Position numbers and translations under genes: made by a program. From Bacillota bacterium (GTDB taxonomy: Bacteria; Bacillota; Clostridia; Lachnospirales; Lachnospiraceae): a stretch of DNA of 64,000 nt. The notes beneath the pieces were generated by a model. That model worked only from the letters and a program-made list of their open reading frames with translations. It was not told the DNA's origin and did no database searches. How positions within the stretch are numbered: the stretch's first letter is position 1; the number at the start of each line of letters is the position of its first letter. The stretch is taken from contig JAEWSH010000051.1 of assembly GCA_023398375.1 (NCBI GenBank), forward strand, positions 372,001 to 436,000, given 5' to 3'. This document shows, piece after piece, positions 36,006 to 44,796 of the stretch.

Positions 36006-37175
36006 ATGGAGCAGACAATAAAATTATATGATGCAGATGCCTATCAGACTAAGTTTGGTGCAACGGTACTGTCCTGTGAAGAAGTGTTAGTTAATGATGA
36101 AAAGAGATATCAGGTCATTTTGGATCAGACATTATTTTTCCCGGAAGAGGGCGGACAAAGCGCAGATCAGGGAACGATTCACAATAGTAAGGTATTGGAT
36201 GTACAGATAAAAAATAATATTATTACGCATACACTGGAGCTGAATATTCCGGAAGGAAGTGCGGTGGAAGGAGAAATTGACTGGAAACATCGCTTTTATA
36301 ATATGCAGCAGCATTCGGGAGAACATATCTTTTCAGGATTGGTGCATGCGCAATTTGGATATGACAATGTCGGATTCCACTTGAGCGATCAGGTGGTAAC
36401 GATGGATTTTAATGGCATGTTATCGGATACAGATGTCAGGAAGATAGAACAGGAAGCAAATGAGTGTATTGTGAAAAACCTGCCGATAGAGGTTTCATTC
36501 CCCCAAAAGGAGGAAATACAGGATATGGAATATCGCAGTAAGATCGAACTGGAAGGACAAGTCCGAATTGTAGCCGTGCCCGGATATGATATCTGTGCCT
36601 GCTGTGCACCGCATGTGAAAAGAACTGGAGAGATCGGAATGCTGAAGGTAGTAAATACTCAGAATTATAAAGGAGGTATCCGTATCTTTATCCTTTGCGG
36701 TTTTCGTGCATTAGCCGACTATCAGGAAAAGATGGACAATGTAGTATCCATTTCAAAAATGTTATCTGCGAAGCCGGAACTTGTGGCAGAGGCAACGCAA
36801 AAAATTAAAAATGACTTAGGAATGATACGCCAAGAGCTAATTACTGCAAAACAGGAATTGATGATGCAAAAAATAGCACAGATTTCGGATCAGGAAGTGA
36901 ATGTGTGCATATTTGAAAAAGAAGCGGAAGCAGGAGTCATGCGTACGGCAGTCAATGCATTGGTACAAAAGCATACGGGGTTCTGCGGCATATTTGTGGG
37001 AACAGACGAAACGGGATACCGCTATATTGTAGGAATCGGAGAAGGTGATGCCCGAGAAATGGGAAAACGCCTGAAAGAAAAATTCCAGGTAAAGGGCGGA
37101 GGTTCTGCGGAAATGATTCAAGGTTCTTTACAGGGAACAGCCGGGAAAATAAAAGAGTTATTCTTTTCTTTCTAG
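36006..37175 (+). CDS. Alanyl-tRNA editing protein, AlaX-L type
   Basis: A 389-residue free-standing relative of the AlaRS editing domain that hydrolyses mischarged Ser- or Gly-tRNA(Ala). It has the N-terminal barrel with FFPEEGGQSADQGTI, then the zinc-binding editing site with QQHSGEHIFSG (HxxxH) and CACCAPHV. A coiled-coil stretch around residues 260-300 and a DHHA1-like C-terminus with KGGGSAEMIQGSLQG complete the long AlaX form. A GAGGAG ribosome site precedes the start. Its position between two flavodoxin-ferredoxin genes gives no obvious functional link. Confidence 0.9.
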   Translation: MEQTIKLYDADAYQTKFGATVLSCEEVLVNDEKRYQVILDQTLFFPEEGGQSADQGTIHNSKVLDVQIKNNIITHTLELNIPEGSAVEGEIDWKHRFYNMQQHSGEHIFSGLVHAQFGYDNVGFHLSDQVVTMDFNGMLSDTDVRKIEQEANECIVKNLPIEVSFPQKEEIQDMEYRSKIELEGQVRIVAVPGYDICACCAPHVKRTGEIGMLKVVNTQNYKGGIRIFILCGFRALADYQEKMDNVVSISKMLSAKPELVAEATQKIKNDLGMIRQELITAKQELMMQKIAQISDQEVNVCIFEKEAEAGVMRTAVNALVQKHTGFCGIFVGTDETGYRYIVGIGEGDAREMGKRLKEKFQVKGGGSAEMIQGSLQGTAGKIKELFFSF

Positions 37176-37232
37176 AAGTACTTTTTGGGAGGTTTTATTA
37201 AAAATCACATAATTGCAAGGAGAGAAAACCCC

Positions 37233-38039
37233 ATGAATATCTTGGCGGTATATTTTTCAGCAACAAAAACAACCGAGAAAATTGTGAAAGCAATCGGAAA
37301 GGGATTGGGAAATCCCATTACTTATGTTGATATTACGAATATAAATAAGAAGCAGATGATAGATACTGCTGAATATGATACCATTATTCTGGCATCTCCG
37401 ATCTATGGTGAGCGGATTCCTGAAATGATCTTCTCAAAGTTCCAACAGTTAGAGATTAAAGATAAGAAACTAATCGGGATAAGTGTTTATGGAAATATCG
37501 GGTATGGAATAAGTCTGTTGCAATACAGGAAGCTGGCAATACAGCGCGGAGCGGGATTATTAGCTTTAAGCGCATGCATCGGGGAACATACTTATGCAAC
37601 GAAGTCATTAGACGTTGGATATGGCAGACCGGATGAAAAGGATTTGAGAGAAGCGGAACAATTTGGAGAAAAAATTGGCAGCAAATATCAGGATGGTAAT
37701 CTTCAGACGTTTTCTGTGGAAGTACCTAATTCAAAATTGCCGCAATTCATTAGTGACTTTCCGGATTCGGGAACACGATTGATTATTAAATCTCCAAAGG
37801 TGGACTGTGAAAAATGTAACCGATGCGGGGCATGTAGTATCTTATGTCCTGTAGGAGCAATTGACAAAGATACCTTACAGATAGATGAAAGTAAGTGCCT
37901 ACGCTGCTATGCCTGTGTCAAGCGTTGTCCTAAACTGGCAAGAACGGGTGGCTTAAAATATGCACCTATGGAGAGAGTATTTCGTCTGGTAGGAAAAAAG
38001 AGGAAAGAGAATCTGTTTATCATTGATGAAACAAAATAA
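37233..38039 (+). CDS. Flavodoxin-ferredoxin fusion protein (second copy)
   Basis: A 268-residue protein with an N-terminal flavodoxin-like domain (ILAVYFSATKTTEKI, where SATKTT is the FMN loop) and two C-terminal 4Fe-4S motifs, CEKCNRCGACSILCP and CLRCYACVKRCP. It belongs to the same broad class as 35197-35949 but is not a close copy. I choose the ATG at 37233 since AAGGAG is ten bases upstream; a longer reading from 37185 lacks a good site. It probably acts in ferredoxin-linked redox transfer; the partner is unknown. Confidence 0.85.
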   Translation: MNILAVYFSATKTTEKIVKAIGKGLGNPITYVDITNINKKQMIDTAEYDTIILASPIYGERIPEMIFSKFQQLEIKDKKLIGISVYGNIGYGISLLQYRKLAIQRGAGLLALSACIGEHTYATKSLDVGYGRPDEKDLREAEQFGEKIGSKYQDGNLQTFSVEVPNSKLPQFISDFPDSGTRLIIKSPKVDCEKCNRCGACSILCPVGAIDKDTLQIDESKCLRCYACVKRCPKLARTGGLKYAPMERVFRLVGKKRKENLFIIDETK

Positions 38040-38067
38040 AAACTAGTAACATAGGAGAAGACCAAAG

Positions 38068-38646
38068 ATGAATCTATATGAAAGGATAAAAGACTATCGT
38101 CCATATAATGAGCAGGAAGAAAATGACCGTATGATGATGCTGGATTTTATGAATAGAAATCCTGATTGTTTATTACGTAGTAATACAGCAGCTCACGTTA
38201 CAGCTTCCTCGTGGGTGGTGAATCCTGCTAAGACAAAGACGCTGATGATATATCACAATATTTACCATTCATGGTCATGGACAGGCGGACATGCAGATGG
38301 AGAAGAGAATCTTTCTGCTGTTGCAATGCGGGAATTGTGTGAAGAAACAGGAATTCATAGGGCACGATTACTTTCGGATGATATTTTTTCATTAGAAACC
38401 CTGACAGTAGATGGACATAGTAAACGGGGAAAATATGTTTCTTCGCATTTGCATCTGAATCTGACATATTTGATAGAAGCAGACGAGAGTGAACACTTAT
38501 TGGTAAAGCCGGATGAGAACAGCGGTGTAAAGTGGTTCACCTTTGACGAAGCAGTAAAAGCTGTCAGTGAACCATGGATGTTGGAACATATTTATAAGAA
38601 ACTGCATGAGAAAATAATGATAGGAACAGGGAGGCGCAGTATATGA
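38068..38646 (+). CDS. NUDIX hydrolase
   Basis: A 192-residue hydrolase of nucleoside-diphosphate-linked compounds. The Nudix box is complete: GGHADGEENLSAVAMRE followed by LCEETGI. A 40-residue N-terminal extension precedes the domain. The final four bases overlap the start of the VOC gene (ATGA), so translation is coupled. The substrate is not evident. AGGAG precedes the start. Confidence 0.92.
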   Translation: MNLYERIKDYRPYNEQEENDRMMMLDFMNRNPDCLLRSNTAAHVTASSWVVNPAKTKTLMIYHNIYHSWSWTGGHADGEENLSAVAMRELCEETGIHRARLLSDDIFSLETLTVDGHSKRGKYVSSHLHLNLTYLIEADESEHLLVKPDENSGVKWFTFDEAVKAVSEPWMLEHIYKKLHEKIMIGTGRRSI

Positions 38647-39086
38647 GATACGTACATACAAATATGATTGCGAAGGACAGAGAAAAATTAATTGCTTTCT
38701 ATAAAGAGGTACTGGGTTGCAGGAGCATTGGTGAAAAAAGAGACCTGCGAGGTGAGTGGTTAGATAAAATGACTGGAATCAAAGATGCACATATTGTTGG
38801 TGAACATTTATGTCTGCCAGGTTATGGAGAAGATCATCCAACATTAGAGATATTTTCCTATGATAATATGATTATGGGTGAGGAAAGTAAAGTCAATCAA
38901 TGCGGAATAGCGCACCTGGCATTTGAAGTTGAGGATGTGGAGCAGTCATTACGGAAAATATTGCAGGCGGGAGGCGGACAAGTCGGAGAACTGGTAACAG
39001 CAGAATATGAAGACGGCAGAAAAGCTAAATTTGTCTATACAAAAGATATAGAAGGAAATATTCTGGAACTGCAGAGTTGGTACTAG
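38643..39086 (+). CDS. VOC family protein (glyoxalase/bleomycin-resistance fold)
   Basis: A 147-residue single-domain vicinal oxygen chelate protein. It begins YVHTNMIAKDREKLIAFYKEVLGC, with a second half starting IAHLAFEVEDVEQ and ending GNILELQSW. His and Glu residues in these positions (H5, H92-like and E144-like) form the metal site in the family. Reaction unknown; glyoxalase, epimerase or antibiotic-binding roles all occur. It overlaps the NUDIX gene by four bases. Confidence 0.88.
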   Translation: MRYVHTNMIAKDREKLIAFYKEVLGCRSIGEKRDLRGEWLDKMTGIKDAHIVGEHLCLPGYGEDHPTLEIFSYDNMIMGEESKVNQCGIAHLAFEVEDVEQSLRKILQAGGGQVGELVTAEYEDGRKAKFVYTKDIEGNILELQSWY

Positions 39087-39138
39087 TGCATCGTCCCTTA
39101 AATAACCAGACAAGTTTTACATAAAAAAGGAGTTAAGT

Positions 39139-39612
39139 ATGATAGCATTAATTGTGGCATATTCCTCGAATAGAGTGATTGGAAATAAAGGAATGATACC
39201 TTGGAAGATAAAAGGTGAACAGAAAAGATTCAAAGAATTTACGACAGGAAATATTGTTATTATGGGAAGGCGTTCCTATGAAGAAATTGGCAGACCCTTA
39301 CCAAATCGTGAGACGATTGTAGTATCACGTACGAAAAATTTTGATTGTGAGCACTGCAGAACGGCATCTTCTCTTTCGGAGGCGATAGAAATGGCTGAAA
39401 GCGATAAGGATATCTATGTTTCCGGAGGAGCAGGATTGTATAAAGAGGCTATCGATATTGTCGATAAGATGTATGTTACAGTTGTTGAAAAAGAAATAGA
39501 AGGGGATACCTTTTTTCCAGAATTCAAGGAAGCTGATTTTGAAAAACAGGTAGACGAGCATTTTGATGGAGAGATTCCCTATACGTATGTAACATATAGC
39601 AGAAAAAAATAA
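39139..39612 (+). CDS. folA: Dihydrofolate reductase
   Basis: A 157-residue enzyme reducing dihydrofolate to tetrahydrofolate with NADPH. Visible motifs are VIGNKGMIPWKIKGEQKRFKEF with the acidic active-site Glu, IVIMGRRSYEEIGRPLPNR, IVVSR and DIYVSGGAGLYKEAI for the cofactor. No thymidylate synthase gene is adjacent, in contrast to the frequent thyA-folA order. AAGGAG precedes the start. Confidence 0.93.
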   Translation: MIALIVAYSSNRVIGNKGMIPWKIKGEQKRFKEFTTGNIVIMGRRSYEEIGRPLPNRETIVVSRTKNFDCEHCRTASSLSEAIEMAESDKDIYVSGGAGLYKEAIDIVDKMYVTVVEKEIEGDTFFPEFKEADFEKQVDEHFDGEIPYTYVTYSRKK

Positions 39613-39630
39613 GATATTGGTGTAAGGAAG

Positions 39631-40203
39631 ATGATGAAACCTAGTGAATGTATCAGTAGTAAAATGCAGATGGAATTAAATCCTGATATGTGTACCCTGA
39701 TGGATGAAAAAAGCTCTTATGTGACTTATCAAAAGGGCAATATTGTGTTGATGGAAGGAGACAGATCAGATAATCTGTACTTTATCATAACAGGCATTGT
39801 CAGAGGATATTACATAGATGACAAAGGAAATGATATTACGAAATGCTTTAGCAGAGAGAATGAATTTTTTTCTTCTGAGGGATTGCGGACAGAAGGACCG
39901 TCGACCTTTACAATAGAATGTCTGGAAGCATGCAAATGTATCAGGATGCCATACACCGTAGTGAATAAGATAATAGAATCGGATGCAGTATTCAGAGAAT
40001 ATTTTAATCGATTCTATTTCCGGGAAATCGGAAAATTGGAACAGCGTGCAAAGAATCTGATCATACTGACTGCAGAAGAACGTTACATCGATTTTTGCAG
40101 GCAATTTCCGGATCTATATAATCGCGTGGAGCTGAAATATATTGCATCCTATATTGGAATTCGTGCAGCATCCCTAAGCAGAATTCGAAAAAAGTTCTCT
40201 TGA
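39631..40203 (+). CDS. Crp/Fnr-type cyclic-nucleotide-binding-domain regulator
   Basis: A 190-residue protein with an N-terminal cyclic-nucleotide-binding beta barrel (YVTYQKGNIVLMEGDRSDNLYFII) and a short C-terminal helix-turn-helix region ending YIASYIGIRAASLSRIRKKF, which resembles the compact recognition helix of Crp-like regulators of Bacteroidetes and Clostridia type. The cyclic-nucleotide phosphate-binding residues are not obviously conserved, so the ligand is uncertain. It may control the neighbouring SDR, which follows 70 bases later. Confidence 0.88.
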   Translation: MMKPSECISSKMQMELNPDMCTLMDEKSSYVTYQKGNIVLMEGDRSDNLYFIITGIVRGYYIDDKGNDITKCFSRENEFFSSEGLRTEGPSTFTIECLEACKCIRMPYTVVNKIIESDAVFREYFNRFYFREIGKLEQRAKNLIILTAEERYIDFCRQFPDLYNRVELKYIASYIGIRAASLSRIRKKFS

Positions 40204-40273
40204 ATTAACCTATGTGAATTACAATGCTTTTTTCCTTTTTTATAATGGCATAGAAAAGAAAGGAGTAGGGAAT

Positions 40274-41023
40274 ATGAAATATGCGTTAATAACAGGAGGA
40301 ACCAGTGGAATTGGTTACGAGCTGGCAAGAAAATTTGCAGGTAATCACTATGGGATAGTAATCGTATCTTCCAGTCAGGAGAGACTAAAAAGTACGAAAG
40401 AAAAACTGGAAAAGGAATTTTCAATATCAGTAAAAACGTATGAGCAGGATTTGAGTATCATTGGAGCAGCTGTATCCTTATATGAAAAAATAAAAGCAGA
40501 TAGAATTGAAGTTTCGGTATTAGTCAATAATGCAGGGTTCGGGCTTGCAGGTGCTGCAGAGCAGATCGACTTGCAAAGAGATGAATCTATGATGATCTTA
40601 AATATGATAACTTCGGTGGAGCTTATGAAGTTATTTTTACCGGATATGTATCAGAGAGGATCCGGAAAAATATTAAATGTTGCTTCCACAGGAGCTTTCC
40701 AACCGGGACCTTATACCGCATCGTATCATGCAAGTAAAGTTTTTGTACTTAACTATAGCAGAGCAGTCCGATTTGAAGCTATGAAAAATGGCGTACAGAT
40801 CTGTGTACTTTGCCCGGGAGCAACCAAAACAGACTTTTTCAACAAGGAAGGAAAACCGACTCCGGAATACGCAATGCCAGCGGATGAAGTGGCAGATTAC
40901 GCATACAAAAGACTGATGCAGAATAAAGAAGTGAGTATCCCTGGAATGAGAAACCGGCTTTTAAAAATAGCGCCGATAAGTTATAGAATGAAAGTAATTG
41001 CAAAAATAAAAGCGCCAAAATAA
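40274..41023 (+). CDS. Short-chain dehydrogenase/reductase
   Basis: A 249-residue SDR. The cofactor motif is TGGTSGIGYELA, the NAG motif is VNNAGFG, the catalytic Ser is in NVASTGAF and the Tyr-Lys pair in YHASKVF. The C-terminal extension resembles the YqjQ/DltE-like subgroup. I use the ATG at 40274, preceded by AAGGAG, and not the upstream in-frame ATG. Substrate unknown. It follows the Crp-like regulator. Confidence 0.9.
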   Translation: MKYALITGGTSGIGYELARKFAGNHYGIVIVSSSQERLKSTKEKLEKEFSISVKTYEQDLSIIGAAVSLYEKIKADRIEVSVLVNNAGFGLAGAAEQIDLQRDESMMILNMITSVELMKLFLPDMYQRGSGKILNVASTGAFQPGPYTASYHASKVFVLNYSRAVRFEAMKNGVQICVLCPGATKTDFFNKEGKPTPEYAMPADEVADYAYKRLMQNKEVSIPGMRNRLLKIAPISYRMKVIAKIKAPK

Positions 41024-41045
41024 TAACGTGTTGGAGGAAATGGAA

Positions 41046-41996
41046 ATGACAAAGAACAGGCAGTCAGAGGAAAATATTCAGCGGATTGCAGCCAAAGCAT
41101 TTCATGGGAAAAAAGTGTTAAATTCCGAGGAACTGACAGAGGGACTATGTAATGCAGCTTATTTTGTTACGCTTGAGGATGGGAGTAAAACGATATTAAA
41201 AATTGCACCGAAGGATAAACGTTCACTTCTCTCCAATGAAGTGAACATGATGAAAGCAGAAGTAGATGCTATGGAACTCGCCGGTGAAAAAACGGATATT
41301 CCGGTCCCACAGGTATATTTTTATGATGATTCCTGTACCATTTGTGACAGTGCGTATTTTTTTATGGAAGTGATGGAGGGTGTAAGTTATTTTTCCTGTA
41401 AACAGAATCTGGTGCAGACGCAAATACAAAAGCTGGATTATGAAGTCGGTGTGATTGAGCAGAAAATAGCATCGATACATGGGAATAAATTTGGTTTACT
41501 TGCTGATGAGGAACATTGGACGGAGCATTTATTTGATACGGTTACCCTTATGATTGCAAGAGTATTACAGGATGCCGAAGCCAAAAGTGTTAATATCGGC
41601 TATTCTGTACAGGATATTCTGTCAGAATTAAAGAAAGACAGGAAGTGCTTCGATGAAGTAACAGAACCGGTATTGGTTCATTGGGATATGTGGGAAGGAA
41701 ATATTTTTATCCATCAGGGACATGTAAGCGGAATCATTGACTGGGAACGTGCTATGTGGGGGGAAGCTTTCCAGGATGACCGTTTCCGCAGACATACGAG
41801 AACGATTGACTTCCTGCGGGGATTTGGAAAAGAACACCTAACAGATACGGAAATGCAGCGTATTTATTGGTATGATGTCTTACTATACCTGACAATGATG
41901 ACGGAAGGCGCCTACAGAGAATATCAGGATGACAGCCAGTATCAGTGGGTAAAGCCATTATTTGAATCTTCGTATGCAGAACTTCGCAAAAGATAA
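41046..41996 (+). CDS. Aminoglycoside phosphotransferase (APH) family kinase
   Basis: A 316-residue APH/choline-kinase fold protein. The catalytic loop is VHWDMWEGNIFI (HxDxxxxN) and the metal-binding DFG-like motif is GIIDWERAMWG. The glycine-rich part ELTEGLCNAAYFV and the Lys in TILKIAP complete the ATP site. Resistance to a drug is not implied; many members phosphorylate small alcohols. Of three in-frame ATGs I prefer 41046, which sits eight bases after GGAGG. A terminator follows. Confidence 0.88.
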   Translation: MTKNRQSEENIQRIAAKAFHGKKVLNSEELTEGLCNAAYFVTLEDGSKTILKIAPKDKRSLLSNEVNMMKAEVDAMELAGEKTDIPVPQVYFYDDSCTICDSAYFFMEVMEGVSYFSCKQNLVQTQIQKLDYEVGVIEQKIASIHGNKFGLLADEEHWTEHLFDTVTLMIARVLQDAEAKSVNIGYSVQDILSELKKDRKCFDEVTEPVLVHWDMWEGNIFIHQGHVSGIIDWERAMWGEAFQDDRFRRHTRTIDFLRGFGKEHLTDTEMQRIYWYDVLLYLTMMTEGAYREYQDDSQYQWVKPLFESSYAELRKR

Positions 41997-42013
41997 CCTG
42001 CAGATATTATCAG

Positions 42014-42042
42014 ACTGCTATTGACAACGATAGCAGTTTTTG
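42014..42042 (+). terminator. Rho-independent terminator after the APH-type kinase
   Basis: ACTGCTAT pairs with ATAGCAGT across TGACAACG and is followed by TTTT. Flanking ATTATCA and TGATAAT can extend the helix. Confidence 0.85.
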
Positions 42043-42104
42043 ATAATGTTCTTTTTAAGAATACTTTTAAAAGATGATTTAAAAAGAGGAAAAGAGGAAA
42101 ATGA

Positions 42105-43052
42105 ATGCAGGAAAGTGTGGCACATTTTGAGCAGATACGTATTAAAAATAGGAAGACGATTAAGAATCTGATGCGAAATTTTGAAAAGGTTGGTAAAACA
42201 GAATTAGCAAATGTCTCAGGGCTCAGTTTTCCAACGGTTTCAGGGGTATTAAAGGAATTGGCCGGATCAGGAGAGGCCCTTGTGGTAGAGACTGTTTCAA
42301 ATGGCGGAAGGCCGGGAGAAGAATTTGCATTGAACCCTGAATTTGAACTAGGAGCCTGTGCTTATATAGAAAACATGACATTGTGGATAATGATTGTAGA
42401 TGCGTTGGGAAAAGAAAAACAAAATATACAGATAGCACTACATCAGAGTTTAGGAATAGAAGAAATAGAAGAAATATTTATGCAGATCAGGCAATCATTT
42501 CCGAGGCTTTCAGTAATTGCACTTGGAATTCCTGGGGTAGTACTGGATGGAACGATCAAACATTTACCGATTCTGCCGCAATTACGGAATATAAATGTAA
42601 AAGCGGCATTGGAGAAAAGATTAGAGAAGGTAGTTGTATTCATAGAAAACGATGTTAATACCATTGTGTCTGCAGAAAGGAAAAAGTGGAAGAATCTCGC
42701 ACATATTTTTATGACAGATGGATGCATTGGAACAGGTATTTTGATCCAGGGGAATCTGCTTAGGGGTGTACATGGCTGTGCGGGTGAGCTGGAATACATT
42801 TGCGATGAAAAAGGGGACATTCTGCAATATTTATCAAAGGCGATAGGAGCAATTGTCTGCGTGATCGATACTGCGGATATTGCGCTATCTGGATTTACAA
42901 TGCAGGAGAAAGAGATGCAGGAATTAATAGAGAAATTAGAACGCTTTCTGCCAAGGGAGCGTTTACCGCAATTGCATGTGGTTGAAGATGCTAATGCATT
43001 ATATCGGAAAGGTTTATCGGAAATGGTGGTAGAAGAATGGAAAACAAGGTAA
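42105..43052 (+). CDS. ROK family transcriptional regulator
   Basis: A 315-residue protein with an N-terminal winged helix (VGKTELANVSGLSFPTVSGVLKEL, then NGGRPGEEFALNP) and a C-terminal ROK domain. The sugar-kinase zinc motif CxCGxxGCxE is absent after HGCAGELEYICDEKGD, and the protein is shorter than typical ROK repressors, so it is unlikely to be an active kinase. Its last 16 bases overlap the MATE exporter gene, suggesting it regulates that gene. Confidence 0.85.
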   Translation: MQESVAHFEQIRIKNRKTIKNLMRNFEKVGKTELANVSGLSFPTVSGVLKELAGSGEALVVETVSNGGRPGEEFALNPEFELGACAYIENMTLWIMIVDALGKEKQNIQIALHQSLGIEEIEEIFMQIRQSFPRLSVIALGIPGVVLDGTIKHLPILPQLRNINVKAALEKRLEKVVVFIENDVNTIVSAERKKWKNLAHIFMTDGCIGTGILIQGNLLRGVHGCAGELEYICDEKGDILQYLSKAIGAIVCVIDTADIALSGFTMQEKEMQELIEKLERFLPRERLPQLHVVEDANALYRKGLSEMVVEEWKTR

Positions 43053-44365
43053 GAAAAATAAGTATCCGCATTATGACGATAGCATTTCCAGTTATTATTC
43101 AGGGACTGGTGTTTCAGATGCAATCTTTGACAGACAAGGCATTTTTGGGAAATATTGATTCTACTTACATATCAGCGCTGGGAGCCGCACAATTTCCATT
43201 TAATACCACACTTGACAGCGTGGTCGCGCTTGGAACAGGTATTACAATTATTGTATCCGGTCTGTACGGGAAAAAGCAATCGAAAAGCGTGATAGGCGCA
43301 GTGAAAAGTGCACTATTTTATAATTCCATACTATCAGTTCTCTTATTTATTATTTGGTTTGGGTTTTCAGGAAACATACTTAATCTTTTGCAAGTGGATG
43401 AGAATATCATGGCATATAGTAAAAGTTATATTATGATCTGTTCCGGTTATTTTCTTTTTCTTGGAATTGATTCTTCCCTGCAGGCAATGTTGCAAGGACT
43501 TGGAGATACCAAACCTATTATGTACGCTGGCGTTGGAAAGGTTATTCTGAATATTTCTATTTCCTGGGTTCTTATTTTTGGACATTTTGGATTTTCGCCA
43601 ATGCATATCGCAGGTGCAGCAATTGGAACCTTAGCTGCCAATCTGATTTCTGTAATCAGTATTATGTTATACTGTTTTGTGGGAAAAAGAAATATTTTTC
43701 AGCTGCATAAAGAAAAAAAACTATGGCTCGCATGGGAACCTTATACGAGAGTCATTCAATTGGGCTTGCCAACTGCTCTGGAATTCCTGCTGTGGAATGC
43801 ATCGAATCTGGTATTGATACGATTTTTAAATGGATTCAGTTATATGGCAACTACTATATATACCCTTACATTTGGAATTGAAGTAATCATATATGCAGTA
43901 TTTAACGGTATTTCAAGGGCAACACTTATTATTATGGGACAAGAAATCGGGGCTTCGGATAAAAAGAAGGCAAATAATGTATTTAGGGTCAGCATGGGAT
44001 TAAATAGTGTAATAGTTGTTATTGCAATCTGCATTTTCATTTTATTTGCCAAGCCGATTCTAATGATATTTACAAAAGAAATGCTGACAATCAATCAGAC
44101 AATTCCGTTTTTGATTATTTCTGGAATCATCATGATCCCTAAGTCTTTGAATGTGGTGATCGGAAGTGCAATCCGGGCTAATCAGGATACAAGATTTATG
44201 CTTTTTTCACAAATCGTCGGTTCTGTATTTGTAGTAACATGTTCTTTTATATTGGTACATATATTTCATTTGCATATGATAGGAATTTATATTACACTTT
44301 TCTTAGATGAATCCATTCGTGCCATGATTAATGGTATCCATTATAACAGGCATTATGGAAAATAA
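43037..44365 (+). CDS. MATE family efflux transporter
   Basis: A 442-residue membrane exporter of about 12 helices. The N-terminus has the IMTIAFPVIIQGLVFQMQSLTDKAFLGN signature, with the start of the repeat in the second half at TRVIQLGLPTALEFLLWN. MATE transporters use Na+ or H+ gradients to expel cationic drugs or metabolites. Its start lies inside the ROK regulator gene. The substrate cannot be deduced. Confidence 0.94.
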   Translation: MENKVRKISIRIMTIAFPVIIQGLVFQMQSLTDKAFLGNIDSTYISALGAAQFPFNTTLDSVVALGTGITIIVSGLYGKKQSKSVIGAVKSALFYNSILSVLLFIIWFGFSGNILNLLQVDENIMAYSKSYIMICSGYFLFLGIDSSLQAMLQGLGDTKPIMYAGVGKVILNISISWVLIFGHFGFSPMHIAGAAIGTLAANLISVISIMLYCFVGKRNIFQLHKEKKLWLAWEPYTRVIQLGLPTALEFLLWNASNLVLIRFLNGFSYMATTIYTLTFGIEVIIYAVFNGISRATLIIMGQEIGASDKKKANNVFRVSMGLNSVIVVIAICIFILFAKPILMIFTKEMLTINQTIPFLIISGIIMIPKSLNVVIGSAIRANQDTRFMLFSQIVGSVFVVTCSFILVHIFHLHMIGIYITLFLDESIRAMINGIHYNRHYGK

Positions 44366-44417
44366 GAAAACAGCAGCAGGAATCAAATCCAGCGAAATAG
44401 ATCAAGGGGGATTGCAT

Positions 44418-44672
44418 ATGGATCGATTAAATCTTATTTACTCATGTTTGTTACACAAAGATGACAAACAGATTGTCAGAGTTACGTTTGAAGAAACGGA
44501 TTCGAAGGGGGGAAAATTCGCAGAAGGTATTGTACCAGATGGTATCATAGAGAAGCAGAAAGGTTTTACCGAAGAAGAAATCGTACAATTGGAAACCTAT
44601 CTGCAGACTCACACAGAGGATATATTTGCTAAGGCAAAAGAGATAAGCGGTATTATGCACTGGATGAAATAA
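44418..44672 (+). CDS. Small hypothetical protein (84 aa)
   Basis: An 84-residue soluble protein starting MDRLNLIYSCLLHKDDK, with AAGGGGG upstream of the ATG at 44418. A longer reading overlapping the MATE gene has no ribosome site. It shows a beta-rich N-terminal half, then an amphipathic helical C-terminus. No family recognised. It follows the MATE gene and may be co-transcribed. Confidence 0.6.
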   Translation: MDRLNLIYSCLLHKDDKQIVRVTFEETDSKGGKFAEGIVPDGIIEKQKGFTEEEIVQLETYLQTHTEDIFAKAKEISGIMHWMK

Positions 44673-44689
44673 AACGTTAATAATTTGAT

Positions 44690-44724
44690 AAGATTTTAAT
44701 AGGACACCATTAAAGATTAATAGA
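44690..44724 (+). promoter_or_regulatory. Imperfect direct repeat upstream of the ABC transporter
   Basis: AAGATTTTAATAGG (44690) and AAGATTAATAGA (44713) repeat with about two helical turns between them. A TATACT element lies near 44736. This arrangement would suit tandem binding of the OmpR-type response regulator encoded downstream, but that is inference. Confidence 0.3.
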
Positions 44725-44796
44725 TAGAACTCATCTATACTAATCCTGATACGACACGTATGCATATAAATGTCATCGTAAATCAGGAGGAGCAAG

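Noticed and set aside
44331..44417. N-terminal extension of the small protein before the ABC transporter, overlapping the MATE gene
   Set aside because: The ATG at 44418 follows AAGGGGG. The longer frame overlaps the MATE 3' end and has no site.
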